Source: CBDBFH01 sp965204775 (GTDB lineage: Bacteria > Pseudomonadota > Alphaproteobacteria > JAPOUT01 > G958296285). Taken from it: 64,000 nucleotides of DNA. A program made the translations under genes and the position numbers. Shown piece after piece: positions 48,868-56,570 of this stretch. The notes beneath the pieces are model-generated. The model was given only the letters and a program-made list of their open reading frames with translations. It did not search any database and had not been told where the DNA came from. The first letter of the stretch is position 1, and each line of letters begins with the position of its first letter. The stretch is taken from contig CBDBFH010000029.1 of assembly GCA_965204775.1 (NCBI GenBank), positions 248,001 through 312,000 of the forward strand, read 5' to 3'.

Positions 48868-50487
48868 ATGGCTATCCCCCAATTCCTCGCAAACTGGAAA
48901 ACGACCCGTTCGCACACGATGCTTGCAGGCGGCAGGTCGGTCCAGGTGAAGATCGAAAAAGGCTCCTTCGCCGGGCGCATCGTTCGCTGGCTTCAGCCCA
49001 AAACCTTCCGCGAGCATCGAATATCCAATCTGCAGACTTTCTTCCGCCAGGTCAACCAATTCAACCGCGCCGACAATCCTATCGGCTCCAAAGTTTTGTC
49101 CGAAGAGTTTCACCGGGAATTTCCGCTTCTTAACAACAACCCGGCGAAAGTTAATTTCATGCCCTCCCGGCTGACGGCGGAAAAAGTCAGAAAGGTTTTC
49201 TTCAAGCTGAATTGGCACATAGCAAAAGCCAACTCCTCCGCCGGGCGAAACACCGCCGCGCCGCCCGCCGCAGACAGCACGTATGCGGCCCAGCCCCGGC
49301 CCCCGCGACAAACCCTGCAAACCCCGCAGGCCCCGCAGGCTTCGCGGGCCTCGCAGCAGGCCTCACAGGCCCCGCAGGCTTCGCGGGCCTCGCAACAGGC
49401 CTCACAGGCTCCGCAGGCCTCGCAGCAGGTCTCACAGGCGCCGCAACAGGCCCCGCAGGCCCCGCAGGATTCGCAGGCCGCTCCGCAGGCGCAAGAACCC
49501 GCCGCGTCCGAAACGCCGCCCCCGCGCCCCGCGCCTTCATGGAAGCCGCAGGGCACGTACGCGCGGGATCAGTTAAGGGAGCTGACGCCGAAATTGAGGG
49601 AATACGTAAACTTCCTGGCGAAAAACCGCGACCAGATTCCCGAAGACCTCCAGTTCAAGGAGAAGCGTCTGTTCCCGGACCTTATGGCGGGGCTGGTGAG
49701 GAAGCATTTTCCGCTTCCCGCTTCGTCTGCCTCCCGGCAGCCGGTTGAGCAGGAGGCGCAGGCGGCCCGGCAGGAAGCGCCGCCGGCGCAGACCGCGCGC
49801 GCTTCCGATGCGCCCGCCCCGGATGCGCCCGGACGCGCGCCTTTCCGGATCCGGCCCGATCCCAATGCCAACACGCGCGCGTTTGGCACAGAGCTCTCCC
49901 CTGATCCGCTTCCGCCGGGCCGCGACTTCTACAAGGAGAAGCAGGCCGATTCCTCCGGCCTGTGCGGTATGTATGCGCTCAACGCCTTCTGCGGCGGTCC
50001 GGTGATCGGGCAGCAGGAATATGAAGACGCCGTGTGCACGCATGTTGCAGGCGTCATCGGCATGACGCCGGAAGACTACCGGGCCGCGCTGGGCGGCGTA
50101 TTTTCTTCCAGCCCTGCGTCCATCGCCCATATTCTGTCGGACATGGCGGGGAAGGAGCGGGCCGATCCCTCCTGCGCCCGGGTCAAGGTCGAAGAGGGCC
50201 TGATCGTCCCGCCGCCGGACACGGCTGCGCATCAGCGCATGATCGAAAAAATCAATGCCTTTCCCGGCGACCGCCTGATGCTCAGCTATTCAAAGGGGCA
50301 CGGCAGCGCCGGCCACGTCATCGCCCTCAGGCGCGACACCGCAGGCAACTGGCGCCAACTCAACAGCCTCGATTTCGTTTCACAGAAGGAAATCCCCAAT
50401 CTCGGCGACTATATCACCGGGCTGCAAGGGGTCAGTTTGATCCATATCGAGCCGGAGTTCAGCTTCAAGGAGCCGCAGGCAGCCTGA
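48868..50487 (+). CDS. Josephin-like (deubiquitinase-type) cysteine protease, candidate secreted effector
   Basis: 539 residues in three parts. Residues 1-130: a basic, weakly structured N-terminal module (GGRSVQVKIEKGSFAGRIVR). Residues ~140-330: Pro/Gln/Ala-rich linkers with 13-residue tandem repeats (QAPQASRASQQAS), flanking a short helical patch. Residues ~350-530: a papain-like domain with SSGLCGMYALNAFCGG (Cys366), GSAGHVIALRR (His483) and WRQLNSLDF (Asn499), then a C-terminal strand (LQGVSLIHIE). Order and spacing resemble ataxin-3-type Josephin domains (LCAQHCLNNLLQG; EHWFTVRK; WFNLNSL). A eukaryotic-like deubiquitinase would make sense only in a host cell. No signal peptide is seen; a C39-like or other papain-fold peptidase is the alternative. 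Confidence 0.6.
   Translation: MAIPQFLANWKTTRSHTMLAGGRSVQVKIEKGSFAGRIVRWLQPKTFREHRISNLQTFFRQVNQFNRADNPIGSKVLSEEFHREFPLLNNNPAKVNFMPSRLTAEKVRKVFFKLNWHIAKANSSAGRNTAAPPAADSTYAAQPRPPRQTLQTPQAPQASRASQQASQAPQASRASQQASQAPQASQQVSQAPQQAPQAPQDSQAAPQAQEPAASETPPPRPAPSWKPQGTYARDQLRELTPKLREYVNFLAKNRDQIPEDLQFKEKRLFPDLMAGLVRKHFPLPASSASRQPVEQEAQAARQEAPPAQTARASDAPAPDAPGRAPFRIRPDPNANTRAFGTELSPDPLPPGRDFYKEKQADSSGLCGMYALNAFCGGPVIGQQEYEDAVCTHVAGVIGMTPEDYRAALGGVFSSSPASIAHILSDMAGKERADPSCARVKVEEGLIVPPPDTAAHQRMIEKINAFPGDRLMLSYSKGHGSAGHVIALRRDTAGNWRQLNSLDFVSQKEIPNLGDYITGLQGVSLIHIEPEFSFKEPQAA
49319..49490 (+). repeat. Tandem repeats encoding a Gln/Ala/Pro linker
   Basis: Two near-identical 39-bp units (encoding QAPQASRASQQAS) followed by degenerate copies (QAPQASQQVS, QAPQQAPQAP). 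They remain in frame, probably expand by slippage and form a flexible linker in the Josephin-like protein. Confidence 0.8.
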
Positions 50488-50537
50488 GCTACAGGCAGGG
50501 CCTGAGCCGCAGGCAGGGCCTGAGCCGCAGGCGAGGC
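50474..50537 (+). repeat. 18-bp tandem repeat at the 3' end of the Josephin-like gene
   Basis: Two perfect copies of CAGGCAGGGCCTGAGCCG (50492-50509, 50510-50527), a degenerate copy before them that includes the stop codon, and a partial copy after. Non-coding apart from the first partial unit. Confidence 0.6.
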
Positions 50538-50550
50538 TGGAGCTCTATCT

Positions 50551-51366
50551 CTATTTTCCCTGAAACTTCGCCGGGCGCTTTTCCAGAAACGCCATGACGC
50601 CTTCGGTGCGGTCCTGAGTGCGTCCGGCGATCTTCTGGGATTGCCGCTCCAGATTCAGCTGCTCCTCATAGGAGTTGTCGGTGCTCTCCCAGAAGGCGCG
50701 GCGAATGAGATTGAGCGCGATGGTCGGGCCGCCGGCGAGTGCTTTGGCGAGTTTTTTGGCTTCGTCCATCAGCTGATCGTCCTCATAGAGGCGGTTGACG
50801 AGGCCCCATTCATAAGCCTTTTCGGCGGGGAGGCGCTCGCCCAGCAGGGCGAGTTCGCGGGCGCGGGCCATGCCGACGAGGCGGGGGAGGAGCCAGGTCG
50901 AGCCGCCGTCGGGGACGAGGCCGATCCGCCGGAAGGCCTGCAGGAAAAAGGCCGAGCGCGCCGCCAGAATCATGTCGCCCATCAGCGCGAAACTCATTCC
51001 GATCCCCGCCGCCGGGCCGTTGACCGCCGTGACCAGCGGCATGTCAAGATTGCGCAGGCGGCGCAAAAGCGGGTGATAGACTTTCTCCAGACCCTCGCCG
51101 AAGTCGGGAGGCCGGGCGTTGCTCGCGGCGCGGGCCATCTGATCCGCCGCGCTGGTCTCGCCGAGATTGGCCCCGGAGCAAAAGCCGCGCCCCGCCCCGG
51201 TCAGGATCAGGCAGCGCAGGCCGTTGCTTTCGTCTTCAACCGCGTCGAGCGCGCCTCCCAGGCCCTCAAGCATCTCCCGCCCCACCGGATTCAGCGCCTC
51301 CGGGTGGTTGAAAGTCAGCGTCCCGACATTTCCCTCGATTTCGAGTTTGATCTTTGGAAAATCCAT
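50551..51366 (-). CDS. Enoyl-CoA hydratase/isomerase family protein
   Basis: 271 residues from the ATG at 51366 behind a GGGGG-type ribosome binding site. Crotonase motifs: LTFNHPEALNPVGREMLEGL, LILTGAGRGFCSGANLGETS (oxyanion strand), VTAVNGPAAGIGMSFALMGD and RIGLVPDGGSTWLLPRLVGM. The residue set resembles PaaG/PaaB-like isomerases and hydratases of the 2-(1,2-epoxyphenyl)acetyl-CoA type, but the exact substrate is undetermined. The gene diverges from the aldehyde dehydrogenase gene. Confidence 0.9.
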   Translation of the reverse strand: MDFPKIKLEIEGNVGTLTFNHPEALNPVGREMLEGLGGALDAVEDESNGLRCLILTGAGRGFCSGANLGETSAADQMARAASNARPPDFGEGLEKVYHPLLRRLRNLDMPLVTAVNGPAAGIGMSFALMGDMILAARSAFFLQAFRRIGLVPDGGSTWLLPRLVGMARARELALLGERLPAEKAYEWGLVNRLYEDDQLMDEAKKLAKALAGGPTIALNLIRRAFWESTDNSYEEQLNLERQSQKIAGRTQDRTEGVMAFLEKRPAKFQGK

Positions 51367-51463
51367 AATTCCCCCTGGAGTTCGCTCCGGCTCCGGCGCG
51401 AGGGGCCGCTCCCTCCCGCGATTGGGGCCATTATGGCCGCTTTTGGCCCTCCTGTCCAGAATC

Positions 51464-51492
51464 TTGCCGGACCAGCCCATTCGCGCTACAAT
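51464..51492 (+). promoter_or_regulatory. Promoter of the aldehyde dehydrogenase gene
   Basis: TTGCCG (51464-51469), a 17-bp spacer and TACAAT (51487-51492), 38 bases before the ATG. A small palindrome CACAATTGTG (51496-51505) sits at the expected start point and could be an operator. Confidence 0.55.
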
Positions 51493-51529
51493 GCCACAAT
51501 TGTGAGCAAACGCCGGGAGGGCGTGATCC

Positions 51530-52990
51530 ATGACTGAGAAATCCAGTTCCAACGGCGCGGCGAACGGGGCGGCGGCCTCGAAGAAGATGGAGGCGGTTCT
51601 GGCCGCCCAGCGCAAGGCGCAGCTGGCGGAAGGCGCGCCCTCCGCCGAGACCCGCATTGATCGGATCAACCGGTCGATTGCGCTTCTGGTTGACCACAAG
51701 GACGAGATTGTCGAGGCGCTGAGCAGCGACTTCGGCCACCGCAACGCCGAGCAGTCCCTGCTGACCGACATCATGGGGACATTGGGGGCGCTGAAGCATG
51801 CGCGGACCCATTTGCGCAGCTGGATGAGGCCGGAGCGCCGTCCGGTGCAGTTCCCGCTCAATCTGGCCGGGGCGCGGGGACGGATCGAATATCAGCCCAA
51901 GGGTGTGGTCGGTGTGATCAGCCCGTGGAATTTCCCGGTCAACCTGACTTTTGCGCCGATGGCGGGGATATTCGCCGCCGGGAACCGGGTGATGATCAAG
52001 CCCTCGGAATATACGCAGGCGACCTCGGAGCTGATGGCGCGGATGATCGCCAAGTCCTATGACGAGACGGAAGTGGCGATTTTCCCCGGCGGGCCGGATG
52101 TCGGCCAGGAGTTCACCAGACTGGCCTTCGATCATCTGATTTTCACCGGGGGCACGTCGATTGCCTATCATGTGATGCGTGCGGCTTCGGAGAATCTGGT
52201 TCCGGTGACGCTGGAACTGGGGGGCAAGTCGCCGGTTATCCTTTCGGAGAGCGCCGACTTCGAGGAGGCCGCCGCCAAGATCATGAACGGCAAGATGCTC
52301 AATGCCGGGCAGATCTGCCTTGCGCCCGACTATGTTCTGCTGCCGAAGGAGCGGATGGGCGAGTTTGTCGAGCAGGCCAGTTCCTCGGTGGGGAAGATGT
52401 ATCCGTCGCTGAAGGAGAATCCGGAATACACGTCGATCATCAATCAGCGTCATTTTGACCGGCTGAACGAGCTGGTCGCGGATGCGCGCGCCAAGGGTGG
52501 CAAGGTGGTTGAGATCAATCCGGCGGATGAGGATTTCAGCCAGCAGCCGCATCACAAGATTCCTCCGACGTTGATTCTTGATCCGGGCGACGACACCAAA
52601 GTGATGCAGGAGGAGATTTTCGGACCGGTTCTGCCGCTCAAGGGTTACGGCGATGTGGAGGAGGCGGTGGATTATGTGAATGCGCATGACCGGCCTCTGG
52701 GGCTGTACTATTTCGGCAATGACCGGAAGGAGCAGGCGCAGGTTCTGGGCCGGACGACCTCGGGCGGTGTGACCGTCAATGACGTGATCATGCATGTTTC
52801 GATGGAGGATTTGCCGTTTGGCGGGATTGGCCCCAGCGGGATGGGCGCGTATCACGGTCGCGAGGGTTTTCTGGAGTTCAGCCATGCGAAGTCTGTCTAT
52901 ACGCAGACGCGGGTCAAGGCTCTGGCGAATTTCTTCCGCGCGCCCTTCGGCCCGAAGCGCGGCATGATCGACAAGCAGATCAGAAAGTAA
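51530..52990 (+). CDS. Aldehyde dehydrogenase, coniferyl-aldehyde dehydrogenase type
   Basis: 486 residues. NAD-dependent aldehyde dehydrogenase features: VVGVISPWNFPVNLTFAPMA (coenzyme fold), FTGGTSIAYHVMRAASENLV, the Glu in VTLELGGKSPVIL and the catalytic Cys in NAGQICLAPDYVL. The region EEIFGPVLPLKGYGDVEEAV and SMEDLPFGGIGPSGMGAYHG match coniferyl-aldehyde or long-chain aldehyde dehydrogenases of this clade. An N-terminal Ser/Ala-rich tail (KSSSNGAANGAAASKK) is extra. It has its own promoter. Confidence 0.9.
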   Translation: MTEKSSSNGAANGAAASKKMEAVLAAQRKAQLAEGAPSAETRIDRINRSIALLVDHKDEIVEALSSDFGHRNAEQSLLTDIMGTLGALKHARTHLRSWMRPERRPVQFPLNLAGARGRIEYQPKGVVGVISPWNFPVNLTFAPMAGIFAAGNRVMIKPSEYTQATSELMARMIAKSYDETEVAIFPGGPDVGQEFTRLAFDHLIFTGGTSIAYHVMRAASENLVPVTLELGGKSPVILSESADFEEAAAKIMNGKMLNAGQICLAPDYVLLPKERMGEFVEQASSSVGKMYPSLKENPEYTSIINQRHFDRLNELVADARAKGGKVVEINPADEDFSQQPHHKIPPTLILDPGDDTKVMQEEIFGPVLPLKGYGDVEEAVDYVNAHDRPLGLYYFGNDRKEQAQVLGRTTSGGVTVNDVIMHVSMEDLPFGGIGPSGMGAYHGREGFLEFSHAKSVYTQTRVKALANFFRAPFGPKRGMIDKQIRK

Positions 52991-53016
52991 CCCGATAAGC
53001 AGGGGAGGGTGCCGCT

Positions 53017-53388
53017 ATGCGCACGTCCGCATGGATTGTTGCTGTTATGCTCATGCTGAGCGCTTGTGCAGTAGCGGCAGGCTCGATAGAGAAGACAAAT
53101 AAACTTTCGATTGGCATGACCAAAGCGGAAGTTCTCGAGATAATGGGGAAGCCTGATGCGACCAGAGCAACGGCTAATTTAGAATTTTTAACCTATCACG
53201 AACGCACAAAGCCTATCGCTAATTACATTGACTGTCTTTTAGACCCACAACAGCAATCATGTGGGAAAGAGGTCGAGTTCCTTGTGCGGCTTGTCAACAG
53301 CAGGGTAGATGCCTACGGAATGGCGGGGGACTTTGATCTGACAAAAGACCCGGCGGCAGATATAAACCTGTCTATCGAGGAGAAATAG
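53017..53388 (+). CDS. SmpA/BamE-like small lipoprotein
   Basis: 123 residues with a lipoprotein signal ending LMLSAC (Cys17). After it comes KLSIGMTKAEVLEIMGKPDA, the helix-turn signature of SmpA/OmlA/BamE-like domains. It is unlikely to be the essential BamE, as it lacks the longer conserved N-terminal outer-membrane motif. The gene is more A/T-rich than the aldehyde dehydrogenase gene before it and marks the left edge of a low-GC island that runs to about 54950. Two cysteines (CLLDPQQQSC) could form a disulfide. Confidence 0.65.
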   Translation: MRTSAWIVAVMLMLSACAVAAGSIEKTNKLSIGMTKAEVLEIMGKPDATRATANLEFLTYHERTKPIANYIDCLLDPQQQSCGKEVEFLVRLVNSRVDAYGMAGDFDLTKDPAADINLSIEEK

Positions 53389-53410
53389 TTTCTCATATTC
53401 CAGCCTTCTT

Positions 53411-53740
53411 TTAGGCTAGGGCTTCTAAAAGACAATCCTTCAACAATACTTTTCCCTCATTCTTGGGAATAGATACATCCGCGACCAATCGCTCGAAAAG
53501 ATCAATCTCTTTTCCAATAAGGTCAACTCGACTTCCCCTGACCATGCAGGACAATTCTCTTTCTGCAGCTTTGTAAATAAAAAGGTCTTTTCCCTTAAGG
53601 TGTTTAAGATCAAAACCTGCAATAATGACCAAACTCCCCTTTTTATCATTTCCTTGCTTGTCATAATTCTTCCATTCCCATCCTGGATCAATAACAAAGT
53701 GATTCCAATCCAGAATTCTAACTACGGTCGAGGTAAACAT
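53411..53740 (-). CDS. Degenerate SNase-fold protein
   Basis: 109 residues, A/T-rich gene. Strand order and residues recall staphylococcal nuclease: VVRILDWNHFVIDPG at the place of R-V-x-D-G-D-T, SLVIIAGFDLKHLKGKDLF, then RLVADVSIPKNEGKVLLKDC near the end, like the family's G-R-L-V-A-x-V...L. The catalytic DGDT is replaced by DWNH and no R-x-x-G-I-D-x-P-E is kept, so nuclease activity is doubtful. It has no signal peptide. It could be an OB-fold binding protein; the family call is by pattern only. Confidence 0.45.
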   Translation of the reverse strand: MFTSTVVRILDWNHFVIDPGWEWKNYDKQGNDKKGSLVIIAGFDLKHLKGKDLFIYKAAERELSCMVRGSRVDLIGKEIDLFERLVADVSIPKNEGKVLLKDCLLEALA

Positions 53741-54040
53741 TTTTCGCTCCTTTTTGAGTCCACTGAAGACGAATCACATCGTAGCAAAATTTCAACATGA
53801 AATCTATGTAAAATTTGGATAGAAAATCCGCCCACATCAAGAAGTTTCACAGAATTTCTTGAATAAGCCTGTCACGGCTTCATTGGTGAGGGGGACGATA
53901 GAATTCTTCTATGGGATATGTTGACGATAGAATTCTTCTATGGGATATTTGGCTTGGCAGGTGGGGTTATGCCCGCCGTCGGCCCTCGTTGGAAAATCGG
54001 GGGTGTGGGGAGAGAGTGGATTCCCGCAGGAGACGGCTAA
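53741..54040. other. Intergenic region with a direct repeat
   Basis: About 300 A/T-rich bases between the minus-strand SNase-like gene and the Panacea gene. It holds the 26-bp direct repeat listed separately and probably both divergent promoters. No gene was identified in it. Confidence 0.5.
53894..53948 (+). repeat. 26-bp direct repeat upstream of the Panacea-domain gene
   Basis: GACGATAGAATTCTTCTATG and the six bases after it occur twice, at 53894-53919 and 53923-53948, 3 bases apart. Each copy contains the palindrome ATAGAATTCTTCTAT-like core (imperfect). Paired sites before a toxin-antitoxin-type gene could bind a regulator; a simple duplication is also possible. Confidence 0.55.
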
Positions 54041-54490
54041 ATGTCTATTCCAGCCTTGAAAGCGGCCAAATATATCCTGTCTCTTCAGGATAGAGAGGAG
54101 GGGGATTTGATCTCGCATATGAAGCTGCAAAAACTCCTCTATTATGCGCAGGGGTGCCATGTCGCCCTGGAGGGTTTGAATAACCCCCTCTTCACGGAGA
54201 AAATATATGCGTGGAAGTATGGTCCGGTCGTCAAGTCCGTCTATGAAGAATATGCTTCCTATAATAAAGACCGCCCGCTCCCGAAAGGCCGCCCCCCGGC
54301 TCTGCCGGAAGACAGCGAGAGGATTATTGACAGGGTTTATACGGTTTTCGGGCAGTTTTCCGCGTGGAAGTTAAGCCAAATGACTCATCGCGAGACGCCG
54401 TGGCAAAAGCATTTCAGGGCGGGGCGGAAGGATAGTGAGATTCCCCTACCGGAGATTCGCAAATACTTTCTTGCAAAATACGTAAAATAG
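54041..54490 (+). CDS. Panacea (SocA-like, DUF4065) domain antitoxin
   Basis: 149 residues. The domain is recognised from ALKAAKYILSLQDREEGDLI, SHMKLQKLLYYAQGCHVALE, FTEKIYAWKYGPVVKSVYEE and AWKLSQMTHRETPWQKHFRA, all standard in SocA/GepA-like proteins. Panacea domains serve as antitoxins for many unrelated toxins, either neutralising them or feeding them to proteases. The following gene, 39 bases downstream, is the likely partner. The gene lies in the low-GC island. Confidence 0.85.
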   Translation: MSIPALKAAKYILSLQDREEGDLISHMKLQKLLYYAQGCHVALEGLNNPLFTEKIYAWKYGPVVKSVYEEYASYNKDRPLPKGRPPALPEDSERIIDRVYTVFGQFSAWKLSQMTHRETPWQKHFRAGRKDSEIPLPEIRKYFLAKYVK

Positions 54491-54529
54491 GCTTTGACAG
54501 AGCTTTGGCAGGCATATTGATTTGGTCGC

Positions 54530-54943
54530 ATGGCGCAAAGGAGAGGCAAGAAACGTCCCCCCTTGTCAATTAAGGGACCGACTACTAAGCCCTTGCAAAT
54601 ACCAAGTAGCTTGGAGAAGGACGATCTCCTGTTCTCCTTGAAGGGTTTTCCGGACCAGGGGAAATACCGCGGATCAAGCCTTAATGAAGATGAATGGCAA
54701 TCTTTCATCAAAAAGTTGCGCATTTTGAGCGCCATGTCATGGAGTGCGGTGGACAAAGCGCCTAGGCAGAAGCATGGGTATGAAGTAATACCTGAAGGGC
54801 AAATTAATCCCGATGCCCGACGATACATCCCGGCGGGTAAAAGAATTTTGTCGTTTCGCACCTCGCAAAAAAACCGCATGGGCGGCTATAGAGAGGGGCG
54901 AGTGCTCTTTATCCGGCTTCTGGGGCAATTTTATGATCATTAA
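54530..54943 (+). CDS. Partner of the Panacea antitoxin, candidate toxin
   Basis: 137 residues with a basic N-terminus (MAQRRGKKRPPLSIKG). FSLKGFPDQGKYRGSSLNED aligns by eye with a group of small proteins in which a helix of the type FIKKLRILSAMSWSAV and a C-terminal half of the type RILSFRTSQKNRMGGYREGR, VLFIRLL...YDH are conserved. The C-terminal R-x-x-G-Y-R-x-G-x-x-F-x-I-x-x-[LI]-D-like block suggests a compact beta-fold; here the usual Asp is replaced (LLGQFYDH). Its activity is unknown; the toxin role comes from its place after a Panacea gene. Confidence 0.5.
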   Translation: MAQRRGKKRPPLSIKGPTTKPLQIPSSLEKDDLLFSLKGFPDQGKYRGSSLNEDEWQSFIKKLRILSAMSWSAVDKAPRQKHGYEVIPEGQINPDARRYIPAGKRILSFRTSQKNRMGGYREGRVLFIRLLGQFYDH

Positions 54944-54958
54944 AGCGGAGGGTGTCTC

Positions 54959-56467
54959 TTAATCCTCGTCCGCCGGCCTCGCCTGCCCCGCGCGAGGCGA
55001 GGGCTTGCGCAGAAAGGCCGGTAAATGATCCGCTCCTCCACTCTCCCGGTTGGGCCGGGCGCGGTCTCCGCGAGATTCACGCGGTTCACGCGCTTCGCGC
55101 TCGTTGCGCCGCGGCGGCGATCCGTTTCGGACCGAACGACCGCCGCCTTCCCGGTCACTCTGGCCGCCCCGGCTCCGGCCCCGCGCCGAAGCGCGACCCC
55201 GCTCCCCGCGCCCCTGCGGGCGGTCCCGCTCCCCTGCGCGGCCACTAGTGGCGCGGCCACCAGTGGCGCGGCCTCCGGCGGCTTTGCCACCAGTGGCATG
55301 GCCACGAGTGGCATGGCCACGAGTGGCCTCGTCCTCGGCCTCAGGGCGCGGCGGACTCGACGGCGACTCCGGAATCATCTTCCCCATCAGACTCTCAATC
55401 GCCTCAACATGGTGCAGCTCATCCGCCGTCGCCAGCGTGAAAGCCTCGCCCTGCTCCCCGGCGCGCCCCGTCCGTCCAACCCGGTGAACATAGTCCTCGG
55501 CATGCATCGGAACGTCAAAATTGATCACATGACCAATCTGCGCAATGTCCAGACCCCGCGCCGCTACATTGCTCGCGACCAGAAGCGCAACCTCCCCTGA
55601 GCGAAACTGCTCCAGCATGGCGCTCCTTGAAAACTGGTCCATGTCCCCGTGCAGCGCCCCCGCCGAAAAACCCGCCGCGCTCAAGGCCCGCCGAACCACG
55701 CCCACATCGCGCTTCCGGTTGCAGAAAATCAGCGCGTTCTCACCCTGGCGCTTGCGCAAAAACGACCGCAAATCCCCAAACTTCCGCCGCTCCGACGTCC
55801 AGAAAATCTGGTGACTGATCGTCTGCGCCGCCGCCCCGGAACGCGCAACCTCAATCCGCTCCGGAGTCTTCAAAAAACGCGCCGCCAGCTCCTCAATCGC
55901 ATCCGGCATCGTCGCCGAAAACATCAACGTCTGGCGGCGGGGCGGAATCAACTTCACAATCCGCTCAATGTCCGGAATAAAGCCCATGTCCAGCATCCGG
56001 TCGGCCTCGTCCACAATCAGAAACTCAACCCCGTTCAGCAAAACCCGCCCCCGCTCCAGATGATCCAGCAGGCGGCCCGGAGTCGCAATCAGAACGTCCA
56101 CCCCCCGGTCCAGCTTCCGGTTCTGCTCCGTGAACGAGACACCCCCGATCAACAGCGCCATCGTCAGACTCTGATACTTGCCGTAAACCTCGAAATTCCC
56201 GGCGACCTGCGCCGCCAGCTCCCGCGTCGGCTCCAAAATCAGCGAGCGCGGCATCCGCGCCCGCGCCCGGCCCCGCGACAGCAGATCCAGCATCGGCAGC
56301 ACAAACGAAGCCGTCTTGCCCGTCCCCGTCTGCGCTATGCCCAGAACATCCCGGCGCTCAAGAACAAGTGGAATGGCGCGCGCCTGTATCGGCGTCGGCT
56401 CTTCATAGCCCGCCTCGGCGACCGCCTTCAAAACATTGCCGCCAAGGCCGGTCCCGTCAAAACTCAT
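54959..56467 (-). CDS. DEAD-box RNA helicase (RhlE-like)
   Basis: 502 residues. Helicase motifs in order: Q motif YEEPTPIQARAIPL, I AQTGTGKT, Ia PTRELAAQ, Ib TPGRLLDH, II VDEADRML, III FSATMP, V ASNVAARGLDIAQIG and VI YVHRVGRTGRAGEQG. The ~120-residue C-terminal tail is Arg/Gly-rich with 5-residue repeats (RGHAT, GGRAT), typical of RNA-binding tails of ribosome-assembly or cold-shock helicases. It converges with the Panacea-partner gene, 15 bases apart. Confidence 0.93.
   Translation of the reverse strand: MSFDGTGLGGNVLKAVAEAGYEEPTPIQARAIPLVLERRDVLGIAQTGTGKTASFVLPMLDLLSRGRARARMPRSLILEPTRELAAQVAGNFEVYGKYQSLTMALLIGGVSFTEQNRKLDRGVDVLIATPGRLLDHLERGRVLLNGVEFLIVDEADRMLDMGFIPDIERIVKLIPPRRQTLMFSATMPDAIEELAARFLKTPERIEVARSGAAAQTISHQIFWTSERRKFGDLRSFLRKRQGENALIFCNRKRDVGVVRRALSAAGFSAGALHGDMDQFSRSAMLEQFRSGEVALLVASNVAARGLDIAQIGHVINFDVPMHAEDYVHRVGRTGRAGEQGEAFTLATADELHHVEAIESLMGKMIPESPSSPPRPEAEDEATRGHATRGHATGGKAAGGRATGGRATSGRAGERDRPQGRGERGRASARGRSRGGQSDREGGGRSVRNGSPPRRNEREAREPRESRGDRARPNRESGGADHLPAFLRKPSPRAGQARPADED
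55236..55330 (-). repeat. 15-bp minisatellite in the helicase tail
   Basis: About six copies of a 15-bp unit (GGCCACGAGTGGCAT and close variants on the plus strand) encoding RGHAT, GGKAA and GGRAT pentapeptides on the minus strand. Confidence 0.75.
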
Positions 56468-56570
56468 CCGGACCCTGCATCATCATTTCGGCGCGGGACT
56501 CCCTTGACCCCCGGCGGGGAGAAGATAAACTTTCCCCCGCGCTTGTCAAATCAGAAAAAAGGGGGCGCAA

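Noticed and set aside
49319..49490. Regular repeats suggesting a CRISPR array
   Set aside because: The repeats are in-frame coding units without unique spacers; the same holds for the repeats at 8616-8798, 55236-55330 and 58890-59183.
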